Positions 1 through 5,673 are shown, numbered from the stretch's first letter. The stretch is 5,788 nt of DNA from Oscillospiraceae bacterium (GCA_016286595.1 JAEETR010000086.1:1-5788); one strand, 5' to 3'. Notes: a model not told the origin generated them from the letters alone. Numbers and translations: made by a program.

Positions 1-437
1 AGCGCGCCGTGCTCGATGCCGACCTGGTTATCGGTGCGGTTCTGATTCCCGGTGGTTCTACGCCCAAGCTGTTCAAGAGGGAGTATCTGAAGAAGATGCG
101 CCCTGGTGCCGTGTTCGTGGACGTGGCCATCGACCAGGGCGGCTGCGGCGAGTCCAGCCATGTCACCACCCACGACGATCCCGTGTTTATTCAGGACGGC
201 GTGGTCCACTACTGCGTGGGCAACATGCCCGGCGCGGTGCCCCGCACCAGCACCATCGCTCTGACCAACGCCACCCTGCGCTACGGTCTGCAGATCGCCA
301 GGAACGGTCTTGAGGCCGCCTGCCGGGAAAGCGACGTCATATGCTCCGGTGTGAACACCTACGACGGAAAGATCACGTGCAAAAACGTGGCTCTTGCCCA
401 CGGCTGCGAGTATACGGATATAAAGCAGCTGATATGA
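1..437 (+). CDS. ald: Alanine dehydrogenase, C-terminal part (5' end outside the window)
   Basis: This gene encodes alanine dehydrogenase, a cytoplasmic enzyme that interconverts L-alanine and pyruvate plus ammonia using NAD(H). The reading frame is open from the left edge (first full codon at base 3), so the gene is truncated by the window; about 144 of the usual roughly 370 residues are visible. They cover the end of the NAD-binding domain and the C-terminal return to the catalytic domain. Recognisable family motifs, in order, are VIGAVLIPGG, the block VDVAIDQGG (its Asp, bases 132-134, matches the catalytic Asp270 of the Mycobacterium tuberculosis enzyme), HVTTHDDPVF, and NMPGAVPRTSTIALTNAT, followed by a typical tail with ITCKNVALAHG. 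The substrate-binding Lys and His lie upstream and cannot be checked. The gene ends in TGA, 49 bases before the next gene. No clear terminator separates them, so read-through into the zinc-ribbon gene is possible. Confidence in the family is very high. Confidence 0.96.
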   Translation, partial: RAVLDADLVIGAVLIPGGSTPKLFKREYLKKMRPGAVFVDVAIDQGGCGESSHVTTHDDPVFIQDGVVHYCVGNMPGAVPRTSTIALTNATLRYGLQIARNGLEAACRESDVICSGVNTYDGKITCKNVALAHGCEYTDIKQLI

Positions 438-473
438 GCGCCCCGCGGCGCGCCCCGGCAAAATAATATTTGT

Positions 474-480
474 GGAGGAA
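474..480 (+). promoter_or_regulatory. Ribosome binding site of the zinc-ribbon gene
   Basis: GGAGGAA lies six bases before the ATG at 487, a near-ideal Shine-Dalgarno spacing, and fixes the start just ahead of the first zinc knuckle. No promoter with a sensible distance is visible in the 49-base gap after ald. The AT-rich stretch at 461-471 is too close to this site to be a usable -10 box. Confidence 0.85.
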
Positions 481-486
481 TAAACC

Positions 487-2583
487 ATGGCTGTATGTCC
501 CAAATGCGGCAGTGAGATAAGCGACAGCGCGAAGTTCTGTCCTCACTGCGGATCTCCCATAGCCCCGCAGGAGGTCGTTTCGGCGGTGAACGAGACCGTG
601 AACGAGGCGACCGCACCCGTTCAGGAGACGGCGCAGACCGTCGTCCCGCCCCAGGCGGCTCCCGTCTTCGCGGCGGAGCCCGCTCCCCCGGCGGAGGCTC
701 CCCAGCCCGCGGCTCCCGTTCCGGCGCCCGAGGCTCCCGGGCAGAAGAAAAAGTTCCCCGTCAAGGCTCTCATCTTCGGTCTTGCGGGCGTGGCGCTCAT
801 CGCGCTGGTGATACTTGCCATATCCTTCTTCGGCGGCAGGGGCGGCAGCGGCGCCAACTACGCCATGTATCTGAAGGACAAGGAGATATTCTTCAGCGAC
901 CTCAAGAAGAACGCCAAGCCCCGTCAGCTCACCTCCAGACTGGTGAACGGCGATTACAACCCCTCCAACGAGGACCTGGAGGACGCGGGACGGAATCTGG
1001 CCTATTACACCGTCGTCAGCAAGGACGGCAAGACCGTTTTCTACCCCGACAAGGTGGATGACAGCGTCTCGGTATATTACAAGAGCGCGGTCAAGGCCGA
1101 CGCCGAGGCCAAGAAGATCGATTCCGACGTGGAGATAATGCGCCTTAACGACGCCGGCACCATCGTAACCTATACCAAGAGCGACCACACCCTGTATCAG
1201 TACAGCCTCAAGAGCGAGACAAAGGACAAGATAGCCTCCGACGTCGACAGATTCGTCAACACCGAGGACGGCTCCCGGGTGATCTTCCTGACCGACGACG
1301 ACGCCCTTTACCTGAAGGACGCCGGCAAGGACAAGGAGAAGCTGGCCTCCGACGTGACCGACATCGTGAGCGCCGACAAGAGCATGTCCGCCATATACTA
1401 TCTGAAGGACAGCGCCCTGTACAGGCAGGTCATCGGCAAGGATAAGGAGAAGATAGCCTCCGACGTTTACAGCATGGTGAACACCTACGACTCCGGCGAG
1501 ATGTACTACCTCAGGACCTCCGGCAAGCCCCTGGTGCTCATGGACTACGTTGACGACGACATGAAGGCCGCCGACGCCGCCATGGTCTATCCCGAGTATC
1601 CCGAGTACCCCGACTGGTGGGATTACGACACCGACGAGGCGTATGATAAGGCCCTGGAGGAGTACGACGAGGCCTGCGAGGAGTACTGGGACTACTGCGA
1701 CGCCTGGTATGAAAAAGAGGACAGAGACGAGCTGAGAGAGGCTCTCAGCCAGCCGACCGACGAGTTCGCCTTCTATACCCTTTGCTACTTTGACGGCAAG
1801 ACCGAGACCGTCATATCCGACGGGCTGTTCGGCTACTACGGACCCGATTACGAGCACGCCGACGACTCTCCCGCCGTTGTGTTCAGCGCCGTGGACAAGG
1901 CCGACATGAAAAAGCTCAAGCTCTCCGAGCTTGACTGGTATTTCTCCGCCTGGGACTTCGCCGACAGGCTTGAGGGAACCGCGGAGAAGTTTGTGGCGGT
2001 GAAGGGCACCGTCGCCCCCCTGGAGGAGAACACCGCCGAAAGGATGTGGGTAAGCCCCAACGGCACGTCCATCTTCTACGTTGACGAGGTGGACGACGAC
2101 TACGTCGGCAGCCTTTACAGGATAACCGTCAAGAACGGCACCGTCAGCAAGCCCGAGGTCTACGACACCGACGTTTACGCCTTCTACGGCAGGTTCCTGG
2201 ACGACGAGCAGTTCGCCTACGTCAAGGACGTCAAGGACTACCAGGGCAGCCTGTATATCAGCAAGACGAAGATTGACGACGACGTGGAGCTGTACGAGGG
2301 AGAGTATCACTCCGAGCTCAAGACGCTGCTGTACGTCATCGATTTCAGCGACAGCAGCGAGGCCGGCACCCTGAAGATGTACAAGGACGGCAAGACGACC
2401 AAGATCGCCGACGACGTGCGCAGCTTCACCGTGACCCCCGACGGCCGGGTGCTGTATCTGCACGATTACAGCCTTTCCGCCTTTAAGGGCGATCTGTCCG
2501 AGTGGAAGGACGGCCAGACCGGCGCCATCGACGACGACGTGGTCTTCCTCTTCCCCGTGAAGACCGACGACATAGTGTATTAA
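487..2583 (+). CDS. Membrane-anchored zinc-ribbon protein with large acidic repeat (propeller-like) domain
   Basis: The exact function is unknown. The 698-residue protein begins with a zinc ribbon: Cys4, Cys7, Cys18 and Cys21 form two CPxCG knuckles (CPKCG, CPHCG). Residues about 28-86 are a disordered Pro/Ala/Glu linker. KKK at 87-89 is followed by one hydrophobic helix at about 93-115. By the positive-inside rule the ribbon is cytoplasmic and the remaining ~580 residues are extracytoplasmic. That part is rich in Asp, Tyr and Lys. It carries repeated units of 37-38 residues with a K-I-A-S-D-V-like signature (about residues 210-325) and related, more widely spaced copies near the C terminus (KIDDDV at 595, KIADDV at 639, AIDDDV at 680). 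Such strand-rich repeats suggest a beta-propeller. Residues about 368-420 are an aromatic and acidic insert beginning YPEYPEYPDWWDY. The ATG at 487 has a GGAGGAA site six bases upstream. The gene may share the ald transcript and ends at a strong terminator. Sensor or envelope-scaffold roles are only guesses. Confidence 0.9.
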   Translation: MAVCPKCGSEISDSAKFCPHCGSPIAPQEVVSAVNETVNEATAPVQETAQTVVPPQAAPVFAAEPAPPAEAPQPAAPVPAPEAPGQKKKFPVKALIFGLAGVALIALVILAISFFGGRGGSGANYAMYLKDKEIFFSDLKKNAKPRQLTSRLVNGDYNPSNEDLEDAGRNLAYYTVVSKDGKTVFYPDKVDDSVSVYYKSAVKADAEAKKIDSDVEIMRLNDAGTIVTYTKSDHTLYQYSLKSETKDKIASDVDRFVNTEDGSRVIFLTDDDALYLKDAGKDKEKLASDVTDIVSADKSMSAIYYLKDSALYRQVIGKDKEKIASDVYSMVNTYDSGEMYYLRTSGKPLVLMDYVDDDMKAADAAMVYPEYPEYPDWWDYDTDEAYDKALEEYDEACEEYWDYCDAWYEKEDRDELREALSQPTDEFAFYTLCYFDGKTETVISDGLFGYYGPDYEHADDSPAVVFSAVDKADMKKLKLSELDWYFSAWDFADRLEGTAEKFVAVKGTVAPLEENTAERMWVSPNGTSIFYVDEVDDDYVGSLYRITVKNGTVSKPEVYDTDVYAFYGRFLDDEQFAYVKDVKDYQGSLYISKTKIDDDVELYEGEYHSELKTLLYVIDFSDSSEAGTLKMYKDGKTTKIADDVRSFTVTPDGRVLYLHDYSLSAFKGDLSEWKDGQTGAIDDDVVFLFPVKTDDIVY

Positions 2584-2593
2584 AAAGCGCGAA

Positions 2594-2624
2594 AAAAAGC
2601 CCCGGGCACAGCCCGGGGCTTTTT
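2594..2624. terminator. Bidirectional intrinsic terminator between convergent genes
   Basis: A perfect nine-base-pair GC stem (GCCCCGGGC at 2599-2607, GCCCGGGGC at 2611-2619) closes a three-base ACA loop. It is flanked by A's at 2592-2598 on the left and T's at 2620-2624 on the right, which can extend the stem by five A-T pairs. Read on the plus strand, the T run follows the hairpin, 11 bases after the stop of the zinc-ribbon gene. Read on the minus strand, the A run becomes seven U's after the stop of the nitroreductase. The element can therefore end transcription from both sides. Confidence 0.93.
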
Positions 2625-2635
2625 GCGTGCGGCGC

Positions 2636-3166
2636 TTATTTGATTATTTTGTAGTATCCCTCGCGTCTGGGAGCGGCGGGACGGGGCTCGCCCTCGGGGT
2701 AGCCCAGGATGCAGTTGCCTACGCCCACCCACTCGTCGGGGTCAAAGCCGTACTTCTTCAGCAGCTCTTTTCCCTCGGGGGTCTCGAACTCCTCCTTGGC
2801 TCTGTCTATCCAGCAGCCGCCCAGGCCGATGGCGTGGGCCGCGTTGAGCATGTTGCCCATGATGAGGCTGGCGTCCTTGATGGTGTGGAAGTTCTGCTCG
2901 CCGGGCTTGCCGAACACCACCACCACGGTGGGGGCTCCGTAGAAGGGGTCGTTGTCACGGCCCATGACGGAGGCGTTGAGCTTCGACAGCAGGGCGATGT
3001 CCTCCTTGTTCTGGATGGCGATGAGCTGGGGCAGCTGACGGTTGGCGGCGGTGGGGGCGTAGATGCCCGCCTCCAGCACGGTCCTGAGCTCCTCGTCGGT
3101 TATCTGTTCGGGCTTGAATGAGCGGTAGGAGCGGCGCTCCAGCAGGTCTTTTATGGTCTGATTCAT
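2636..3166 (-). CDS. Nitroreductase family protein (FMN-dependent)
   Basis: This is a 176-residue member of the nitroreductase superfamily: soluble, usually dimeric, FMN-binding enzymes that use NAD(P)H to reduce nitro groups, quinones or related compounds. The physiological substrate cannot be read from the sequence. Family signatures are RRSYRSF at residues 11-17 (FMN phosphate contact), APTAANRQ at 37-44 (the usual APSxxNxQ-type loop), MGNMLNAAHAIGLGGCWI at about 103-120 (the central helix and strand next to the flavin) and GYPEG at 155-159 followed by a Pro/Arg-rich tail. The length suits the short, single-domain members. I chose the ATG complementary to 3164-3166 because AAGGAGG lies seven bases upstream. 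The frame also opens at 3229, but those extra 21 codons run through the probable promoter and resemble nothing in the family. The gene is monocistronic between its own promoter and the shared terminator. Family confidence is high; substrate is unknown. Confidence 0.94.
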   Translation of the reverse strand: MNQTIKDLLERRSYRSFKPEQITDEELRTVLEAGIYAPTAANRQLPQLIAIQNKEDIALLSKLNASVMGRDNDPFYGAPTVVVVFGKPGEQNFHTIKDASLIMGNMLNAAHAIGLGGCWIDRAKEEFETPEGKELLKKYGFDPDEWVGVGNCILGYPEGEPRPAAPRREGYYKIIK

Positions 3167-3173
3167 TTTTCTG

Positions 3174-3180
3174 CCTCCTT
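3174..3180 (-). promoter_or_regulatory. Ribosome binding site that sets the nitroreductase start
   Basis: On the minus strand AAGGAGG lies seven bases before the ATG at 3166. The alternative in-frame ATG at 3229 has no such site. This supports the 176-residue product rather than the 197-residue form. Confidence 0.88.
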
Positions 3181-3190
3181 CCGGCAAATT

Positions 3191-3207
3191 TGATAGTATA
3201 ATGATAG
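3191..3207. repeat. Direct repeat TGATAG-N5-TGATAG in the divergent promoter region
   Basis: TGATAG occurs at 3191-3196 and again at 3202-3207, so the copies are 11 bases apart, about one helical turn. The pair brackets the -10 boxes of both divergent promoters. It could be a tandem operator, but six-base repeats in AT-rich promoter DNA can also arise by chance. Confidence 0.5.
3197..3202 (+). promoter_or_regulatory. Probable -10 box of the radical SAM gene
   Basis: A perfect TATAAT on the plus strand lies 88 bases before the chosen ATG of the radical SAM gene. A transcript from here would start near 3209 and have a leader of about 80 bases. The position expected for a -35 box (3174-3179) holds CCTCCT, which is a poor match, so the promoter may be weak or need an activator. 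The box overlaps the nitroreductase -10 by two bases. Confidence 0.5.
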
Positions 3208-3229
3208 CACAGCCGGTGCGGGATTTCAA
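3201..3229 (-). promoter_or_regulatory. Probable sigma-A-type promoter of the nitroreductase gene
   Basis: Read on the minus strand, TTGAAA (3224-3229) and TATCAT (3201-3206) are separated by 17 bases, close to the TTGACA-17-TATAAT consensus. Transcription would start near 3194, giving a leader of roughly 28 bases that includes the ribosome site. A second -10-like hexamer, TATACT (3195-3200), lies directly downstream but lacks a matching -35. Confidence 0.65.
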
Positions 3230-3278
3230 TGCCTACGATAAAGATAAGCATTGCGCCGCGCCGGACGATTTCCGCTTC

Positions 3279-3283
3279 GAGGT
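3279..3283 (+). promoter_or_regulatory. Ribosome binding site that sets the radical SAM start
   Basis: GAGGT lies seven bases before the ATG at 3291. The upstream in-frame ATG at 3201 is preceded only by AT-rich promoter sequence without a Shine-Dalgarno match, so the shorter protein is preferred. Confidence 0.7.
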
Positions 3284-3290
3284 ACGTTCC

Positions 3291-4187
3291 ATGACTCTTC
3301 CCGACGAGATCATATGCCGCGCCTGCCCGCGAAACTGCGGGGCGGTCCGCACCCTCACCGAGGGGGGCGGCTTCTGCGGCGCCCCCCTGCTGCCCCGTAT
3401 AGCCAGGGCCGCCCCCCACATGTGGGAGGAGCCGGTCATAAGCGGCAGGTCGGGCAGCGGGACCGTATTCTTCTCCGGGTGCAGTCTGCGGTGCGTGTTC
3501 TGTCAGAATTACGACGTTTCCGCGGGGAATTTCGGCAAGACCGTCACGGTGGAGAGGCTGCGGGAGATATTCCAGGAGCTGATCGCCCTGGGCGTGCACA
3601 ACGTAAACCTTGTCACCGCCGACCATTACGTGGACGCGGTGCTGTGCGCTCTGGACAGACCCCTCCCCGTCCCCGTGGTGTGGAACAGCGGGGGCTATCA
3701 GAAGGCGGATACGCTGCGGCGGCTGGAGGGAAAGGTGCAGATATACCTGCCGGACATGAAATACTCCGATTCGGAAGCGGCCCGCCGGTACTCCGCCGCC
3801 CCGGATTATCCGGACGCCGCGAAGGCCGCGATAACGGAGATGTACCGCCAGACGGGACCTTACGTCATCAAGGACGGGATAATGAAAAGCGGCGTGATCA
3901 TCCGCCATCTGGTGCTGCCGGGACAGCTGAAGAACACTTACGGCGTCATCGACTGGGTCGCGGACACCTTCGGACCGGGGCAGGTGCTGTTCTCCCTCAT
4001 GAGCCAGTACACGCCCATGGGACGAGCCGCGAACTACCCGGAGATAGACCGGCGCATAACCTCCAGCGAGTACCGCCGCGCCCGGGAGTATATGGAGAAA
4101 AAGGGCGTGACCGACGGGTTTTATCAGGAGAAATCCAGCGCGAAGGAGGAGTACACTCCCCCCTTCGACCTGACGGGCGTCGAGTAG
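3291..4187 (+). CDS. Radical SAM protein, PflX-like (COG1313-type)
   Basis: This 298-residue protein belongs to the radical SAM family often labelled 'putative pyruvate formate-lyase activating enzyme PflX', whose substrate is unknown. The 4Fe-4S cluster motif CxxxCxxC is present as Cys64, Cys68 and Cys71 in the block GTVFFSGCSLRCVFCQN. Upstream, Cys9, Cys12, Cys16 and Cys29 form the CxxCPRxCG...GFCG element typical of this family, perhaps binding a second metal. Other family blocks are WEEPVISG, LPDMKYSD, VIIRHLVLPG and LFSLMSQYTP. I start at ATG 3291 because GAGGT lies seven bases upstream and the Cys element follows at once; an in-frame ATG at 3201 lacks a ribosome site and overlaps the probable -10 box. 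The gene is divergent from the nitroreductase, and no glycyl-radical enzyme is nearby to suggest a partner. Family confidence is high, function unknown. Confidence 0.92.
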   Translation: MTLPDEIICRACPRNCGAVRTLTEGGGFCGAPLLPRIARAAPHMWEEPVISGRSGSGTVFFSGCSLRCVFCQNYDVSAGNFGKTVTVERLREIFQELIALGVHNVNLVTADHYVDAVLCALDRPLPVPVVWNSGGYQKADTLRRLEGKVQIYLPDMKYSDSEAARRYSAAPDYPDAAKAAITEMYRQTGPYVIKDGIMKSGVIIRHLVLPGQLKNTYGVIDWVADTFGPGQVLFSLMSQYTPMGRAANYPEIDRRITSSEYRRAREYMEKKGVTDGFYQEKSSAKEEYTPPFDLTGVE

Positions 4188-4209
4188 CCGTGCCGACAAT
4201 TCGCGGCCC

Positions 4210-4238
4210 TTGCATTATTTATCCTCCGGTGCTATAAT
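4210..4238 (+). promoter_or_regulatory. Sigma-A-type promoter of murA
   Basis: TTGCAT (4210-4215) and TATAAT (4233-4238) are spaced by exactly 17 bases, in the intergenic region just after the radical SAM gene. The start point would fall near 4245, giving a leader of about 80 bases before the murA TTG codon. This indicates that murA has its own promoter even though no terminator is visible after the radical SAM gene. Confidence 0.8.
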
Positions 4239-4247
4239 TCCATTATA
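4233..4247. repeat. Inverted repeat TATAAT-TCC-ATTATA over the murA -10 box
   Basis: The -10 hexamer at 4233-4238 is mirrored by its reverse complement ATTATA at 4242-4247, with three bases between. The repeat reaches the expected transcription start. It may be an operator, or only a coincidence of AT-rich promoter sequence. Confidence 0.45.
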
Positions 4248-4277
4248 AAATACCACTATTGTGGGCATAGTTAAAAT

Positions 4278-4294
4278 GCCGCCCGGCGGGCGGC
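4278..4294 (+). promoter_or_regulatory. GC-rich hairpin in the murA leader
   Basis: GCCGCCC (4278-4284) pairs perfectly with GGGCGGC (4288-4294) around a GGC loop, giving seven GC pairs. No U run follows, so it is not a standard terminator. It sits 15 bases upstream of the ribosome site and could affect mRNA stability or ribosome access. Weaker stems adjoin it on both sides. Confidence 0.55.
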
Positions 4295-4308
4295 CTATAC
4301 TTAAGGCA

Positions 4309-4317
4309 AGAGGGTGA
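4309..4317 (+). promoter_or_regulatory. Ribosome binding site supporting the TTG start of murA
   Basis: AGAGGGTGA closely resembles the AGGAGGTGA anti-16S complement, and its GGGTGA core ends six bases before the TTG at 4324. No in-frame ATG or GTG fits both this site and the conserved MurA N terminus, so TTG is the likely start. Confidence 0.8.
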
Positions 4318-4323
4318 ACCTTT

Positions 4324-5625
4324 TTGACAAAGTATATAATCACCGGCGGCAGGCCCCTTAACGGGGAGATATCGATCAGCGGCGCGAAGAACGCGGCGCT
4401 GGCCATCATCCCGGCGGCCCTTCTGGTCAGCGGCAGGTGCCGGATAGAGAATATACCCCAGATAAAGGACGTGACCATCCAGCTGCAGATACTGCAGCAC
4501 ATGGGGGCGGACGTGCGCATGGTGGACAGCCACACCATGGACATCGACTGCACCGGCATATCCAGCCCCATAGCGGATTTTGACGAGATGCGCCAGATCC
4601 GCGCCTCCTACTACCACATCGGCACGCTGCTGGGCCGCTTCGGCGAGGCGGTGGTGGCCATGCCCGGCGGCTGCGATTTCGGCGGGGTGCGTCCCATCGA
4701 CCAGCACGTCAAGGGCTTCCACGCCATGGGCGCCGACGTTGAGGTGAGGAACGGCGTTGTCTACGCCAAAGCCGCCACCGGCAGGATGCACGGGGCCTAC
4801 GTGAACCTGGACGTGGTGTCCGTGGGCGCCACGATGAACATAATGCTGGCCGCCGTGCTGGCGGAGGGCATCACCGTAATAGAGAACGCCGCCAGAGAGC
4901 CCCACATCGTGGACCTGGCCAACTTCCTCAACTCCATGGGGGCGGACGTGCGCGGCGCGGGCACCAACGTTATAAAGATCCGGGGCGTCAAGAAGCTGAC
5001 GGGCGGCACCTACGCCATCATCCCCGACCAGATAGAGGCCGGCACCTATATGACCGCCGTGGCAGCGGCGGGCGGCAGCGTGCTGGTCAAGAACGTGATC
5101 CCCCGCCATCTCAACTGTATCTCCAGCAAGCTGGAGGAGATGGGCGTGGATATAATCAACATGGAGGACAGCGTGCTCGTACGCCGCCGGGGCGCTCTGC
5201 ACCGGGCCAACGTAAAGACCATGCCATACCCCGGCTTCCCCACCGACATGCAGCCCCAGATAGCCACCGTGCTGTGCCTTGCACAGGGCACCTCCATCAT
5301 AACCGAAGGCGTGTGGGACAGCCGCTACAAGTACGTTTCCGAGCTCCTGCGCATGGGGGCCAACGTGCAGGTCAACGGCCGCATCGCCGTTATCGAGGGC
5401 GTCAAGCGCCTGACCGGCGCCGCCATAAAGAGCTGGGACCTGCGGGCCGGCGCCGCCATGGTCATAGCGGGTCTGTGCGCCGAGGGCGTCACCGAGGTGG
5501 AGGGCGTCAACTACATCGAGCGGGGCTACGAAAACCTCGTGGAGAAGCTGCGCAGCGTGGGCGCCGATATCGAAAGCGTCTACGTTCCCGACCCCGAGGG
5601 CGTCGAGGAAGAGGAAGCGGTATAA
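4324..5625 (+). CDS. murA: UDP-N-acetylglucosamine 1-carboxyvinyltransferase (MurA)
   Basis: MurA transfers enolpyruvate from phosphoenolpyruvate to UDP-N-acetylglucosamine, the first committed step of peptidoglycan synthesis in the cytoplasm. The 433-residue product has the usual family length and the two-domain inside-out alpha/beta barrel pattern. Key residues are all visible: Lys22-Asn23 in ISGAKNAA, Arg93 in IRASYY, the active-site Cys117 in MPGGCDFGGVRP (Cys115 in E. coli, the residue alkylated by fosfomycin), Asp308 in FPTDMQ (E. coli Asp305), Arg374 in DLRAG (Arg371) and Arg400 in ERGYE (Arg397). A Cys rather than Asp at 117 predicts fosfomycin sensitivity at the target level. Translation starts at TTG with a good ribosome site. 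The C terminus has an extra acidic tail, EGVEEEEAV. The gene has its own promoter and is followed 48 bases later by rlmH. Firmicutes often carry two MurA copies; which paralogue this is cannot be decided here. Confidence 0.97.
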   Translation: MTKYIITGGRPLNGEISISGAKNAALAIIPAALLVSGRCRIENIPQIKDVTIQLQILQHMGADVRMVDSHTMDIDCTGISSPIADFDEMRQIRASYYHIGTLLGRFGEAVVAMPGGCDFGGVRPIDQHVKGFHAMGADVEVRNGVVYAKAATGRMHGAYVNLDVVSVGATMNIMLAAVLAEGITVIENAAREPHIVDLANFLNSMGADVRGAGTNVIKIRGVKKLTGGTYAIIPDQIEAGTYMTAVAAAGGSVLVKNVIPRHLNCISSKLEEMGVDIINMEDSVLVRRRGALHRANVKTMPYPGFPTDMQPQIATVLCLAQGTSIITEGVWDSRYKYVSELLRMGANVQVNGRIAVIEGVKRLTGAAIKSWDLRAGAAMVIAGLCAEGVTEVEGVNYIERGYENLVEKLRSVGADIESVYVPDPEGVEEEEAV

Positions 5626-5636
5626 TATCGTTATTC

Positions 5637-5657
5637 AAGGGGGCTTCGCGCCCCCTT
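5637..5657 (+). terminator. Hairpin after murA, possible weak terminator or processing site
   Basis: AAGGGGGC (5637-5644) pairs perfectly with GCCCCCTT (5650-5657) around the loop TTCGC, beginning 11 bases after the murA stop. The following bases (GCTGTGTTGTG) are not a proper U tract, so termination is probably incomplete. The hairpin occupies most of the gap to rlmH, and read-through would be needed if rlmH has no promoter of its own. Confidence 0.5.
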
Positions 5658-5673
5658 GCTGTGTTGTGAAGAG

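Noticed and set aside
438..451. Small hairpin GCGCC-CCGC-GGCGC right after the ald stop codon
   Set aside because: The stem has only five pairs and is followed by GCCCCGGC and A-rich sequence rather than a U tract, so it was not called a terminator.
373..2463. A 696-codon open frame on the minus strand opposite the zinc-ribbon gene
   Set aside because: It is exactly codon-in-phase with the real gene, so its stops would need the sense codons TTA, CTA or TCA, which this GC-rich gene avoids. Its Val/Leu/Gly-rich product mirrors the Asp/Lys/Glu-rich sense codons and has no recognisable domain or ribosome site.
2627..3121. A 164-codon plus-strand frame opposite the nitroreductase
   Set aside because: It is in phase with the nitroreductase codons, begins just past the terminator hairpin and lacks a ribosome site or domain.
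2955..4199. A 414-codon open frame on the minus strand opposite the radical SAM gene
   Set aside because: It is in phase with the radical SAM codons and runs on into the nitroreductase gene in another frame; the product is Arg/Pro/His-rich with no family motifs.
3251..4237. A 328-codon plus-strand frame overlapping the radical SAM gene
   Set aside because: It is a +2-shifted frame in GC-rich DNA, dominated by Arg/Gly/Pro/His. The overlapping frame carries the full set of radical SAM motifs.
4242..4270. Possible minus-strand promoter reading back into the radical SAM gene
   Set aside because: The minus strand has a TATAAT at 4242-4247, but the expected -35 position reads CTATGC, and there is no minus-strand gene for it to drive.
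4243..5202. A 319-codon open frame on the minus strand opposite murA
   Set aside because: It is an in-phase shadow of the well-conserved murA frame; its His/Gly/Val-rich product matches nothing known.
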